This document shows positions 33,226 to 42,356 of a DNA stretch of 64,000 bases, piece by piece (positions within the stretch are counted from its first letter, which is position 1; every line of letters begins with the position of its first letter). The notes beneath the pieces were generated by a model. That model searched no databases. It was not told the DNA's origin and saw only the letters and a program-made list of their open reading frames with translations. Both the position numbers and the translations under genes were made by a program. The DNA comes from Mycobacterium ahvazicum (GTDB lineage Bacteria > Actinomycetota > Actinomycetes > Mycobacteriales > Mycobacteriaceae): contig NZ_FXEG02000005.1 in NCBI RefSeq assembly GCF_900176255.2, forward strand, positions 186,001-250,000. Direction: 5' to 3'.

Positions 33226-33960
33226 CTACAGCGGGTGACCCGCCGCATAGGCGGTCGCCCAGTCACGGACCGCACGCGCGTAGACCCCGGAGTTGTTATA
33301 GGCGCGCAGCGCGGTGACCCATCCACGGGCCGTCGCGAGATCCTTTCCGCGCCAACATAAGTACCCTGCCGCCGCCAGGGCGGCGTCGTCGATGTTGTCC
33401 GGGCTGAGACGGCCGTCGTTGTGGGCGTCGACCCCGTACAGCCGCCAGGTCTCCGGAATGAACTGCATGGGCCCCATCGCGCGGGCTATCGCGGGCTGGC
33501 TGTCCGTGGTGTCTTGCGCGGCCTCGACAATGCGCAGGTTGCCACCGCTGCCGTCCAGCTGGACACCCCGGATGGGTGGATTCACATCCCCGTTGGGCGA
33601 CAGCGTGGCGCCGCGATAGGTGCCGTGGTGGCTCTCGACCTGCCCGATGCCGGCCAGCGTCGTCCACGCGATGTGGCACTTCGGGTTTTCCACCTCGGCG
33701 ACGCGGGCCGCGTACGCGTAGGCCTCCAGGGCGATCAGCGGGATTTCCAGGGCCGCGGCGCGAGGCCGCGCCCAGTCCCGCAACTGATCTGCGGGCCGGC
33801 CGCTGGCGTGAGTGTTCACCGCGGGCACCGGATCCCCGAATGGCGGCGGCACACCCGCGGGGATGAACAGGCTGAGTTGCCAGGTGCAGCTGGAGGCCAT
33901 CAGCATCGCGGTCGCGCCTATCACGGCGGCCGCCCGCAACCAGCGCCTCGGCGACACCAC
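33226..33960 (-). CDS. lpqU: Lytic murein transglycosylase lipoprotein LpqU
   Basis: 244 residues from tandem GTGs with AAGGGG upstream. Signal peptide ending in a weak lipobox MASSC (Cys 25). The SLT-type domain shows the catalytic Glu in GIGQVESHHGTYRGA, the AMGPMQFIPETWRLYG motif and the ALRAYNNSGVYARAV end. It cleaves peptidoglycan glycan strands at the cell wall. An alternative start 12 codons upstream would lengthen the basic N-terminus. The leader region (33961-34226) is long for this genome and carries dyad symmetry. Confidence 0.88.
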   Translation of the reverse strand: MVSPRRWLRAAAVIGATAMLMASSCTWQLSLFIPAGVPPPFGDPVPAVNTHASGRPADQLRDWARPRAAALEIPLIALEAYAYAARVAEVENPKCHIAWTTLAGIGQVESHHGTYRGATLSPNGDVNPPIRGVQLDGSGGNLRIVEAAQDTTDSQPAIARAMGPMQFIPETWRLYGVDAHNDGRLSPDNIDDAALAAAGYLCWRGKDLATARGWVTALRAYNNSGVYARAVRDWATAYAAGHPL

Positions 33961-34149
33961 GTTCCCCTTAACTTCCCCTACACCAACGTCACCCAATGAT
34001 TATCGTCCCATGACCTTTCGGAGTATCCGGTCGCATTGAGCCGGCGAACGCGGTTTCGGTCAGTTCGTCGCTTAGCTGCCGCTTGCCCTGGCTAGCAAAG
34101 CGCGAACAGTGCCGACTACCGGGATTCACCAACTCACAAGCCACATTAC

Positions 34150-34164
34150 CCGTGGTGACCACGG
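34150..34164. promoter_or_regulatory. 15-bp palindrome in the lpqU leader
   Basis: CCGTGGT-G-ACCACGG, perfect 7-bp arms, about 190 bp upstream of lpqU and 63 bp past the mazG stop. On the minus strand it is followed by GGTGAATCC and, further on, CAGCTAAGCG, so it may belong to a structured 5' leader rather than a protein operator. Confidence 0.4.
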
Positions 34165-34226
34165 AAAACGGCAAACATCGCGGCGATCGCTGACCGGTAA
34201 AGATGCGAACGCGATTCAAACCGGCA

Positions 34227-35378
34227 TCAGCCTCGGTCTCGGCTCCGCTTGGTGCCTTTGCCGGACTTCTTGGATTCTTTGCCGGTCTCGCCGTCGGTCT
34301 GCGCGTCCTCGCTCCCATCGTCGTCTTCGGACTCGTCGTCCTCGGACTCGTCTTCGGACTCGTCGTGTTCCGAATCAGCGTCGACGTCCTCGTCCTCGAA
34401 GTCCTCGTCCGCTGCCTCGGGCTCGAGTTCGGCGGCCACCTCGGATGGCCAGTGCTCGCGCCACTCCGCCTCGGTGACCTCGCCCAGCGGGGCCACGTCG
34501 AACTCTTCGGGCACGGTGTCCCCGCGGCGCGTGGCGGCGATCGAGCGCTCGACCGCGCGGACCATGTCCACGAATTCCAGAACGCGGGTCCGCAGCACAC
34601 TTTCCGCGTCGACATCCGTCGACACCGAGATGGAGGTGATCTCGGCGGGAATCAGATCGGCGGGCAAGCCGGCCGCATGCGCGCGCGCAATCACCTTCTG
34701 CGCCAGCGCTAACGCCGGCTGGCCGGTATGGACGTCATCCATCACCGAATTGCGGGGTTTCTCAGCGGCTTTGCGCTCTTCCCATTGGGCCAGTTGTTCT
34801 TCGAGCGAAATCGATTGTCCTGCAAGCACTCCCGGCACACGGTTGCCCAGCTTGCGCATCAGCGTGGCGGCGACGTCGTCGATGTCGAACGGGAACTGGC
34901 GCGCCTCCTCGGCGATGCGGGCATGGAACAGCACCTGCAGCAACACATCTCCGAGCTCTTCGCGCAGCGCCTCGGCGTTGCCGCTGCGGACCGCGTCCAG
35001 CAGCTCGTAGGTCTCCTCCAGCAGGAACCGGCGCAGGGAATCGTGGGTTTGCTCGCTTTCCCACGGCCCGGCGGTCCGCAATTTGTCCATCATCGCGACG
35101 GCGTCGACGAGACGTTCACCGCGCGGCGTGTCCGGCGCCGAGATCAGCCGGGCGCCGGCGGCCAGCCGCGCGGTCACGGCGGGGTGCTCGGGGTCCGACG
35201 ACAGCAACACCGGCGCGGGATCATCGGGGCCCCCGGTGTCCACCGGACGCGCGGAAGCCAACGACCAGGGCACCGCGACGGGCATCTCCTCGGTGTACTG
35301 GATCTCACCGGTCAGGTGCTCGATCGCCTCGACGGGTACCAGAGATGGCCGACGGGGATCGAACAACACGACGATCAC
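34227..35378 (-). CDS. mazG: Nucleoside triphosphate pyrophosphohydrolase MazG with acidic C-terminal tail
   Basis: 383 residues from a GTG overlapping the mfd stop (GTGA). N-terminal actinobacterial domain of about 110 residues (VIVVLFDPRRPSLVPVEAIE), then a MazG domain with the metal motif EETYELLDAV and EELGDVLLQVLFHARIAEE (EExxE...ExxD). Hydrolyses non-canonical NTPs such as oxidised nucleotides. The last 67 residues or so form a low-complexity acidic tail (DESEDESEDDESEDDDG) ending in a basic KKSGKGTKRSRDRG; the M. tuberculosis protein, as I recall it, lacks the acidic part. Confidence 0.93.
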   Translation of the reverse strand: MIVVLFDPRRPSLVPVEAIEHLTGEIQYTEEMPVAVPWSLASARPVDTGGPDDPAPVLLSSDPEHPAVTARLAAGARLISAPDTPRGERLVDAVAMMDKLRTAGPWESEQTHDSLRRFLLEETYELLDAVRSGNAEALREELGDVLLQVLFHARIAEEARQFPFDIDDVAATLMRKLGNRVPGVLAGQSISLEEQLAQWEERKAAEKPRNSVMDDVHTGQPALALAQKVIARAHAAGLPADLIPAEITSISVSTDVDAESVLRTRVLEFVDMVRAVERSIAATRRGDTVPEEFDVAPLGEVTEAEWREHWPSEVAAELEPEAADEDFEDEDVDADSEHDESEDESEDDESEDDDGSEDAQTDGETGKESKKSGKGTKRSRDRG

Positions 35379-38300
35379 GCTTGTCGCTCCTCCCTGGTCA
35401 TCGGCGCAGGTGACGAACTCGTTATACCAATTTCTTGCTGCGGTTTCCCCTGTAAAGCCGTCACCAAGTTGGCCACCATCTGCACCAACTCGACATCGCG
35501 AAGCCGCGGCGCGCCTCCCAAACTGGTGGAGCCGCCGGCTCGCGGAATCGGAACCTGCACCGTGGACGTCGTGGCGCGGTAGTTGGCGGCCGGATACATC
35601 CGCTTGAGCCGCACCTGGGCAGAATCTAGCAGCGTGATCGGCGACAGCCGCACCGTCGCCGCAGATGGGGCCGATACCTCGGTGATGCCCGAAGCGCGGC
35701 ACAGCAGCCGCAACCGCGCCACCGCCACCAGCCGCAGGGCCGGTTCGGGCAGCGCGCCATAGCGGTCGGTCAGCTCCTCGACGACGGCGTCGACGGCCGC
35801 GTCGTCGGGCGCGGCGGCCAGGCGGCGGTAACCCTCCAGCCGCAGCCGGTCACTGGCGATGTAGTCCGGCGGCAGGTGCGCGTCCACCGGCAGGTCGATG
35901 CGCACATCTTTGGGCTCTTCGGCGGTGCTGACGGTCTCCCCGTCGGCGGCCGCCTTGTACGCCTCGACGGCCTCGCCCACCAACCGCACATACAGGTCGA
36001 AGCCGACCCCGGCGACGTGCCCGGACTGCTCGACACCGAGCACGTTGCCGGCGCCGCGGATCTCGAGGTCCTTCAGCGCGACGGCCATCCCGGCGCCCAG
36101 CTCGTTGTTCTGGGCGATGGTCGCCAACCGGTCGTAGGCCGTCTCGGTCAACGGCACGTGCGGCGGATAGAGGAAGTAGGCGTAGCCGCGTTCCCGGCTG
36201 CGGCCGACCCGGCCCCGCAGCTGGTGCAGCTGGGACAGCCCGAAGGTGTCGGAGCGCTCGACGATCAGCGTGTTCGCGTTGGAGATGTCCAGGCCGGTCT
36301 CGATGATCGTGGTGCACACCAGGATGTCGTAGTCGCGGTTCCAGAACCCCTGCACGGTGCGTTCCAGCAGCTCCTCGGGCATCTGGCCGTGCGCGACCAC
36401 GACACGCGCCTCCGGCACCATGTCGCGCAGCCGGGCCGCGGCCGAGTCGATCGAACTGACCCGGTTGTGCACGTAGAAGGCCTGGCCGTCGCGGAGCAAC
36501 TCGCGCCGCAACGCCGCCGCCACCTGCTTGTCGTCGTGCGGGCCCACATAGGTCAGCACCGGGTAGCGCTCTTCGGGCGGCGTCAGGATCGTCGACATCT
36601 CGCGGATCCCGGCCAGGCTCATCTCCAGGGTGCGCGGGATCGGGGTGGCACTCATCGTCAGCACGTCGACGTGGGTGCGCAGGCTCTTGATGTGTTCCTT
36701 GTGCTCGACGCCGAAGCGCTGCTCCTCGTCGACGACCACCAGGCCCAGGTCCTTCCAGCGCACCCCGGTCTGCAGCAGTCGATGCGTGCCGATCACGACG
36801 TCCACCGACCCGTCGGCCAGGCCGTCGATCACGGCGCGGGACTCGCCTGTGTCGGTGAAGCGGGACAACCCCTTGACGGTCACCGGGAAGCCGGCCATCC
36901 GATCGCTGAACGTCTGCAAATGCTGGTCGGCGAGCAGCGTGGTGGGCACCAGCACCGCGACCTGCTTGCCGTCCTGGACGGCCTTGAATGCCGCCCGCAC
37001 CGCGATCTCGGTCTTGCCGTAGCCGACGTCACCGCAGATCACCCGGTCCATCGGGATCGGCTTCTCCATGTCGGACTTGACCTCGGTGATCGCGGTCAGC
37101 TGGTCGACGGTCTCGGTGAAACCGAACGCGTCCTCCATCTCGGCCTGCCACGGGGTGTCCGGAGCGAACGCGTGGCCGGGGCTGGCCTGCCGCTTGGCGT
37201 ACAGCGACACCAGCTCGCCGGCGATCTCGCGCACCGCGCGACGGGCCTTGGTCTTGGTGTTGGTCCAGTCGCTGCCACCGAGCTTGCTCAGCGCCGGCGC
37301 CTGCCCGCCCACGTACCTGGAGAGCTGGTCCAGCGAGTCCATCGGGACATACAGCTTGTCGGAACCGCCGCCCCTCTTGCTCGAGGCGTATTCCAGCACC
37401 AGATATTCGCGGCGGGCCCCGCCGACGGTCCGTTCGGTCATCTCGACGAACCGCCCGATGCCGTGCTGGTCGTGGACCACCAGGTCGCCGGCGGTCAGCG
37501 CCAGCGGGTCGACGGTGTTGCGCCGCTTGGCCGCCAGCCGCTTGCCTTCCGGCGACGTCGCCCGGTTGCCGGTCAGGTCGGTCTCGGTGATGACGACGAG
37601 GTTGGCGCCGGGAATCACGACGCCATCGTGCAGCGGTCCCTTGAGTACACCCACGACGCCCGGCTGCGGCGCCGCACCGCAGTCCAGCATGGCGGCGGGG
37701 GTGTCGGACTCGGCCAGCCGCTCCACCACACGATGGGCGGTACCGGTTCCGGGGGCGACGATCACGGCGTAGCCGCCGGTGGACACGTGCGCGCGCAGCA
37801 TCGCGAAGATGCTTTCGATGTCGTGCTGGTGGCCGCGGGCCGACGGCGCCGCCCGCACCTCCAGCTCGACCGCCGACTCGTCGGACAGCTGACTCAGCGT
37901 CCACCACGGGTGACCGGCCTGGGCCGCGGCGGCCGCCACATCGTCCAGCTCGGCGAAGCCCGACCCACCCAGTTCCTCGACGTCGACCGGCGCTTGATCT
38001 TCTGAGGTGCCCATCGCCGCGACCGACCAGGACGCCTCGAGGAATTCGCGGCCGGTTTTGATCAGGTCGGCGGCGCGGCTGCGCACCTTTTCCGGGTCGC
38101 ACAGCAACACCGGGGTGCCGTCGGCCAGCTGATCGGTCAGCAGTGCATGAGCCCCATTTTCCGAATCTTCCGGGGGATGAAGCACCGATTGCAGCGCCTC
38201 CATCCCGTCGACCGGGATGCCCTCGGACAGCTTGGCCAGCATGTCGGAGACGCTGCCGGCGATCGCGCCCTCGGCCGCCGGATGGCGGGACAGCAGCTCG

Positions 38301-39067
38301 GCGGCCCGGGCCTTCACGTCGTCGGTCCGCAGCAATTCACGGCAGGCGACGGCGACGAAGGTGCCGACCTCGATCTCCGGGATGGACCGCTGATCGGCGA
38401 CCGCGAACATCCGCATCTCGCTGACCTCGTCGCCCCAGAACTCAATGCGCACCGGGTGTTCGGCGGTGGGCGCGAAGACGTCGAGAATGCCACCGCGAAC
38501 GGCGAATTCACCGCGCCGGCCGACCATGTCGACCCGGGTGTAGGCCAGTTCGACCAGCCGGGTGATCACGCTCTCGAATTCGACTTCCACGCCGGCGCGC
38601 AATGTGAGCGGTTCCACAAGACCCAGCCGCGGCGTCATCGGCTGCAACAGCGAACGCGCGGCGGTCACCACCACCTGTAAGGGCGGACCCAGGGTGGTGT
38701 CGTCGGGATGCGCGAGCCGGCGCAGCACCATCAAGCGGGCGCCGACGGTGTCGACGCCGGGCGAAAGGCGTTCGTGCGGCAGGGTTTCCCAGGACGGGAA
38801 CACCGCCACCGCCTCGCCGAACACGCCGCGCAGCTCGGCACCCAGATCGTCGGCTTCCCGCCCGGTGGCGGTGACCACGAGCAGCGGCCCGCGACGCGCC
38901 AGGGCGCTGGCGACGAACAGGCGCGCGCTGGCCGGGCCGACCAGGTTCAGTTGGGCCGGCGCAGCGGCCGCATCCGCGGCCAGCTGCTGGAAAGTGGGCG
39001 CCGTCAGCGCTAATTCAACGAGCCCCGCGATCGGGGTTTCTGGGCGAGCAGGCCCCGGTGCGGTCAT
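35375..39067 (-). CDS. mfd: Transcription-repair coupling factor Mfd
   Basis: 1230 residues. UvrB-like N-terminal module, RNA-polymerase interaction domain around 500-590 (GDLVVHDQHGIGRF), then a RecG-like translocase with Walker A GDVGYGKTEIA near 680, DEEQRFG near 780, SATPIPRTLEMS and QLRGRVGRSRERGYAYF. A C-terminal TRCF domain ends the protein. Removes stalled polymerase and recruits UvrA for strand-specific repair. Its stop overlaps the mazG GTG. Confidence 0.97.
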   Translation of the reverse strand: MTAPGPARPETPIAGLVELALTAPTFQQLAADAAAAPAQLNLVGPASARLFVASALARRGPLLVVTATGREADDLGAELRGVFGEAVAVFPSWETLPHERLSPGVDTVGARLMVLRRLAHPDDTTLGPPLQVVVTAARSLLQPMTPRLGLVEPLTLRAGVEVEFESVITRLVELAYTRVDMVGRRGEFAVRGGILDVFAPTAEHPVRIEFWGDEVSEMRMFAVADQRSIPEIEVGTFVAVACRELLRTDDVKARAAELLSRHPAAEGAIAGSVSDMLAKLSEGIPVDGMEALQSVLHPPEDSENGAHALLTDQLADGTPVLLCDPEKVRSRAADLIKTGREFLEASWSVAAMGTSEDQAPVDVEELGGSGFAELDDVAAAAAQAGHPWWTLSQLSDESAVELEVRAAPSARGHQHDIESIFAMLRAHVSTGGYAVIVAPGTGTAHRVVERLAESDTPAAMLDCGAAPQPGVVGVLKGPLHDGVVIPGANLVVITETDLTGNRATSPEGKRLAAKRRNTVDPLALTAGDLVVHDQHGIGRFVEMTERTVGGARREYLVLEYASSKRGGGSDKLYVPMDSLDQLSRYVGGQAPALSKLGGSDWTNTKTKARRAVREIAGELVSLYAKRQASPGHAFAPDTPWQAEMEDAFGFTETVDQLTAITEVKSDMEKPIPMDRVICGDVGYGKTEIAVRAAFKAVQDGKQVAVLVPTTLLADQHLQTFSDRMAGFPVTVKGLSRFTDTGESRAVIDGLADGSVDVVIGTHRLLQTGVRWKDLGLVVVDEEQRFGVEHKEHIKSLRTHVDVLTMSATPIPRTLEMSLAGIREMSTILTPPEERYPVLTYVGPHDDKQVAAALRRELLRDGQAFYVHNRVSSIDSAAARLRDMVPEARVVVAHGQMPEELLERTVQGFWNRDYDILVCTTIIETGLDISNANTLIVERSDTFGLSQLHQLRGRVGRSRERGYAYFLYPPHVPLTETAYDRLATIAQNNELGAGMAVALKDLEIRGAGNVLGVEQSGHVAGVGFDLYVRLVGEAVEAYKAAADGETVSTAEEPKDVRIDLPVDAHLPPDYIASDRLRLEGYRRLAAAPDDAAVDAVVEELTDRYGALPEPALRLVAVARLRLLCRASGITEVSAPSAATVRLSPITLLDSAQVRLKRMYPAANYRATTSTVQVPIPRAGGSTSLGGAPRLRDVELVQMVANLVTALQGKPQQEIGITSSSPAPMTREERQA

Positions 39068-39186
39068 GATGCACCCATTCTAGGTGCGGCGAAAAGTGCA
39101 CCGAACAACGTCAATATTGCGCCGGGGGCCGTCAAGGGATCGTAAGGATTCCGCCATGCGGGCCCGGCCGGGCGCACTTTGAAGTC

Positions 39187-40548
39187 ATGACATTGCTTGA
39201 CATGTTGCCCTCGATTGGCCGGGCGGCGCCCCGACGGCTGGATCCCGCGATCTGGCCTGTCACTACGCATTCCGACGAGGACGGCCGGCTCTGCATCGGC
39301 AACGTACCCCTGACAGATATCGCCGATGAGTTCCACACCCCCACCTATGTGATCGACGAAACAGATTTCCGCTACCGCGCCCGCCGTTACCGCAAGGTGC
39401 TGCGCGACTCCAATATCGCTGAGATCGTCTACGCCGGAAAGTCTCTGCTGACCACGGGGGTGGCGCGCTGGGCCAGCGAAGAAGGCCTGGGCGTCGACGT
39501 CTGCTCGGCCGGCGAGCTGGCGGTCGCCCTGGCCGGTGGGGTGGATCCGGCCCGGATCATCATGCACGGCAACGCGAAATCGCCCGAGGAGTTGCGGCAG
39601 GCGGTGCACGCCGGGGTGGGGCGCGTCGTGCTGGACTCCTGCATCGAGATCGCGTACTTGGCGGGATGCGCCCGCAAGAGTCAACCGGTGCTGATCCGGG
39701 TGACCCCGGACCCCCCCACCTGGCAAGACATCCATGGGCGCTGCGCGGTCACCACCGGTATCAGCGACCAGAAATTCGGCTTCACGCTCGCCGGGGATCA
39801 TGCCGCCGACGCGGTGCGGCGAGTGCTGGCGCACCCGATCCTCGACCTGGTCGGGCTGCACTGCCATATCGGCTCACAGGTCACCGACCCCGCGCTGTAC
39901 GGCGAGGCCATCCACCGGGCAATCGCCGCCATGGCCGACATCCGGGCCCGGCACGGAATCATCCTCACCGAGCTGAACATCGGCGGCGGCCACGCGATCC
40001 CCTACCTGCCGGGCGATCGCGAACTCGACCTCGACGACCTGGCCGTCGTCCTCGAAGACGCACTCGACGAGGCCTGCGCCGGGCAGCATTTCCCGCGGCC
40101 GAGGCTCGTGGTGGAACCCGGTCGCGCGATCAGCGGCCGGGCCGGCGTGACGCTGTATCGCGTGTGCTCGATCAAGACGCAGCCGGGTGGGCGCACCTTC
40201 GTCGCGGTCGACGGCGGCATGAGCGACAACCCCCGGGTGTCGTTGTACGGCGCGCAGTACACGGTCACGTTGGCCAACCGCCATTCGGTGGGGCTCAAGC
40301 AGCGGGTCACGGTGGCCGGCCGGCACTGCGAGGCCGGCGACGAGATCGCCCGCGATATCGAGTTGCCGGTGGACCTGCATCCCGGTGACCTGCTGGCCGT
40401 GGCGTGCACCGGGTCGTATCACCACAGCATGGCGTCGAACTACAACATGGTGTGCCGGCCGCCGCTGGTGGCCGTCAAGGACGGCCGGGTTCGGCAACTG
40501 GTTCGCCGCGAGACGGTCGCCGATCTGCTCGCACGCGACTGCGGTTGA
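39187..40548 (+). CDS. Diaminopimelate decarboxylase-like PLP enzyme (LysA paralogue)
   Basis: 453 residues, fold-type III (alanine-racemase-like) decarboxylase. PLP Lys in EIVYAGKSLLTTG, phosphate-binding LNIGGGHAIPY, VVEPGRAISGRAG, and the active-site Cys of the partner subunit in GRHCEAGDEIARD (usual CESGD becomes CEAGD). The family decarboxylates meso-diaminopimelate to lysine. The main mycobacterial lysA lies with thrA/argS, so this is a second copy with possibly altered substrate. It and the next gene are inserted between mfd and the tetR gene relative to M. tuberculosis. Confidence 0.82.
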   Translation: MTLLDMLPSIGRAAPRRLDPAIWPVTTHSDEDGRLCIGNVPLTDIADEFHTPTYVIDETDFRYRARRYRKVLRDSNIAEIVYAGKSLLTTGVARWASEEGLGVDVCSAGELAVALAGGVDPARIIMHGNAKSPEELRQAVHAGVGRVVLDSCIEIAYLAGCARKSQPVLIRVTPDPPTWQDIHGRCAVTTGISDQKFGFTLAGDHAADAVRRVLAHPILDLVGLHCHIGSQVTDPALYGEAIHRAIAAMADIRARHGIILTELNIGGGHAIPYLPGDRELDLDDLAVVLEDALDEACAGQHFPRPRLVVEPGRAISGRAGVTLYRVCSIKTQPGGRTFVAVDGGMSDNPRVSLYGAQYTVTLANRHSVGLKQRVTVAGRHCEAGDEIARDIELPVDLHPGDLLAVACTGSYHHSMASNYNMVCRPPLVAVKDGRVRQLVRRETVADLLARDCG

Positions 40549-40641
40549 ATCGGGCCGGGGCCCTCGGATGCTGACCGATGGCCCTGGCGCAAAGGCCTTC
40601 CGCCCCTGCCACCGGCGCGTTCGCCGGCTTAGCTTCGGCGT

Positions 40642-41301
40642 ATGGCGCTAACGCGGCCTACCGGCCTGTTCATCAATGTGCACAAGGCGCTGGTCATTCC
40701 GGTGACGGTGGCGGCCATGCTGACCTTCGGCAACTTCTCCACCGCGATGTGGCTGTACCTGGGGATGCACGGCACCTACTCGATACTGTGGCTCATCAAG
40801 GGCCGCACCTACCCGGATCGCCGTTTCGCCGAGCAGGTGCCGATCTGGATCGGCATCGTGTTCGTGTTCTTTCCGCTCGCCGGGTACTACGCCGCGCCGA
40901 TACTGCTGGCCTGGCTGCACCCCGACGTGCCGGCCTGGGCGGTCGGCCTCGGCGTCTCGATTTTCACCTTCGGGATCTTTCTGCATTACGTCTCCGACGC
41001 GCAGAAGTACTACACCCTGCAGGTGCGCTCCGGTCTGATCGACACCGGCCTGTTCGCCCGCACCCGCAACCCGAACTATCTCGGCGAGATCTTGACCTAT
41101 ATGGGTTTCGCGATCATCTCCTGGCACTGGGTCCCGTTCGTCGTCAATTTCGCGTGGATCTTCGGGTTCTTCATCCGCAACATGATCAAGAAGGACCGCT
41201 CCATGTCGCGGCTTCCCGGCTTCGCCGCCTACCGGGCCCGCACCGGCATGCTGTTGCCACGCCTGCTCCGGCCCGCAGCTCGGCCGGTTGCCGTCGACTG
41301 A
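40642..41301 (+). CDS. Isoprenylcysteine methyltransferase-like (DUF1295/PEMT) membrane protein
   Basis: 219 residues with about five membrane helices. The SAM-binding signature of integral-membrane methyltransferases is GLFARTRNPNYLGEILTYMGF near residue 136, followed by RSMSRLPGFAAYRARTGMLLP. Such proteins methylate isoprenoid, phospholipid or sterol-like acceptors or act as reductases (DUF1295). It follows the lysA-like gene by 93 bp on the same strand, so the two may be cotranscribed. Acceptor unknown. Confidence 0.75.
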   Translation: MALTRPTGLFINVHKALVIPVTVAAMLTFGNFSTAMWLYLGMHGTYSILWLIKGRTYPDRRFAEQVPIWIGIVFVFFPLAGYYAAPILLAWLHPDVPAWAVGLGVSIFTFGIFLHYVSDAQKYYTLQVRSGLIDTGLFARTRNPNYLGEILTYMGFAIISWHWVPFVVNFAWIFGFFIRNMIKKDRSMSRLPGFAAYRARTGMLLPRLLRPAARPVAVD

Positions 41302-41333
41302 GCCGCGCGGAGCGGTCAGAGCTGGCTCGCGCG

Positions 41334-41969
41334 CTACTCGTCTTGCAGCCGGGGGTCGGATTCGAGATGGGTCAGGCCGTTCCACATCAGGTTGACCAGA
41401 TGCGCGGCCACGACTTCTTTCTTGGGCTCCCGGGTGTCCAGCCACCACTGCGCGGTCATCGACACCGAACCCACCAACGCCTGCGCGTACAGCGGCGCCA
41501 GATCCGGATCCAGGCCGCGGCGGGCGAAGTCGCCGGCCAGGATCGAGGACACCTGCCCGACGGCGTCGTTGAGCAGGCTGGAGTAGGTGCCTGTGCTGAT
41601 CGCGGCGGGCGAGTCGCGAATCAGGATGCGGAAGCCGTCGGTGCGTTCCTCGACGTAGGTGAGCAGCGCCAGCGCGACGCGCTCGACCCGCACCCGGGAC
41701 CGGTTGTTGGTCAGCGACGAGGTGATCCCGTCCAGCAGCGCCGACATCTCCCGGTCGACGACGACGGCGTACAGGCCCTCCTTGCCGCCGAAGTGCTCGT
41801 AGACGACGGGCTTGGACACGTTGGCGCGCTGCGCGATCTCCTCGATCGAGGTGCCGTCGTAGCCACGTTCGGCGAAAAGTGAGCGCGCGATGCCGATCAA
41901 CTGGTGTCGTCGCTCGCTGCCGGTCATCCGGGCGCGTGGCGCGCGCACTTCTTTGTCCGGGGCTGCCAC
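41334..41969 (-). CDS. TetR-family transcriptional regulator (Rv1019-like)
   Basis: 211 residues from a GTG (VAAPDKEVRAPRARMTG); an ATG at 41927 would give 197 residues. N-terminal TetR helix-turn-helix: ARSLFAERGYDGTSIEEIAQRANVSKPVVYEHFGGKEGLYA, unmistakable. The C-terminal ligand domain ends WWLDTREPKKEVVAAHLVNLMWNGL. Position between mfd and glmU matches Rv1019, although two genes have been inserted on the mfd side. Targets unknown; a likely target is its own promoter region. Confidence 0.88.
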   Translation of the reverse strand: MAAPDKEVRAPRARMTGSERRHQLIGIARSLFAERGYDGTSIEEIAQRANVSKPVVYEHFGGKEGLYAVVVDREMSALLDGITSSLTNNRSRVRVERVALALLTYVEERTDGFRILIRDSPAAISTGTYSSLLNDAVGQVSSILAGDFARRGLDPDLAPLYAQALVGSVSMTAQWWLDTREPKKEVVAAHLVNLMWNGLTHLESDPRLQDE

Positions 41970-42154
41970 GTTACTCAGGGTATCGGTTTCACCTGGTGAA
42001 ATTGCCCGGGTTCGACGGCGGGCCGCCAATGTCTCGCACACCGTCTGCGCTGAAGTGTCCACTCCTCAACGGACCGCAAGCGGTCCGCATCGTCGTCAGA
42101 CTAAAGTCTTGGTGGCGCGGTTGGCGGTTAGCCGCCGTCGGCCGTGATCTGCAG

Positions 42155-42226
42155 TCCGTCGTGGTGTAATCGGCAGCACCTCTGATTTTGGTTCAGATAG
42201 TTCAGGTTCGAGTCCTGGCGACGGAG
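42155..42226 (+). tRNA. glnU: tRNA-Gln (anticodon UUG)
   Basis: Acceptor TCCGTCG/CGACGGA with discriminator G, anticodon stem TCTGA/TCAGA with loop TTTTGGT (anticodon TTG), T arm CAGG-TTCGAGT-CCTG. 72 nt, no encoded CCA. It lies upstream of glmU, as in M. tuberculosis. Confidence 0.95.
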
Positions 42227-42356
42227 CTTCGGTTGCTGGTTCTGCCAGGGGGCACGGGATGAGATTTTTGCCACCGGTGCAGGTGAATGACAGTCTTGAC
42301 GGCGTGGCGGTGCTTGCGCGTTCCGCCCGGCGTGGGACACAGCACGAGGAGAGTCG

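Noticed and set aside
35876..38005. 709-codon open frame on the + strand opposite mfd
   Set aside because: Mirror of mfd in GC-rich DNA; product is low-complexity Arg/His/Gly with no family motif, and mfd is complete on the other strand.
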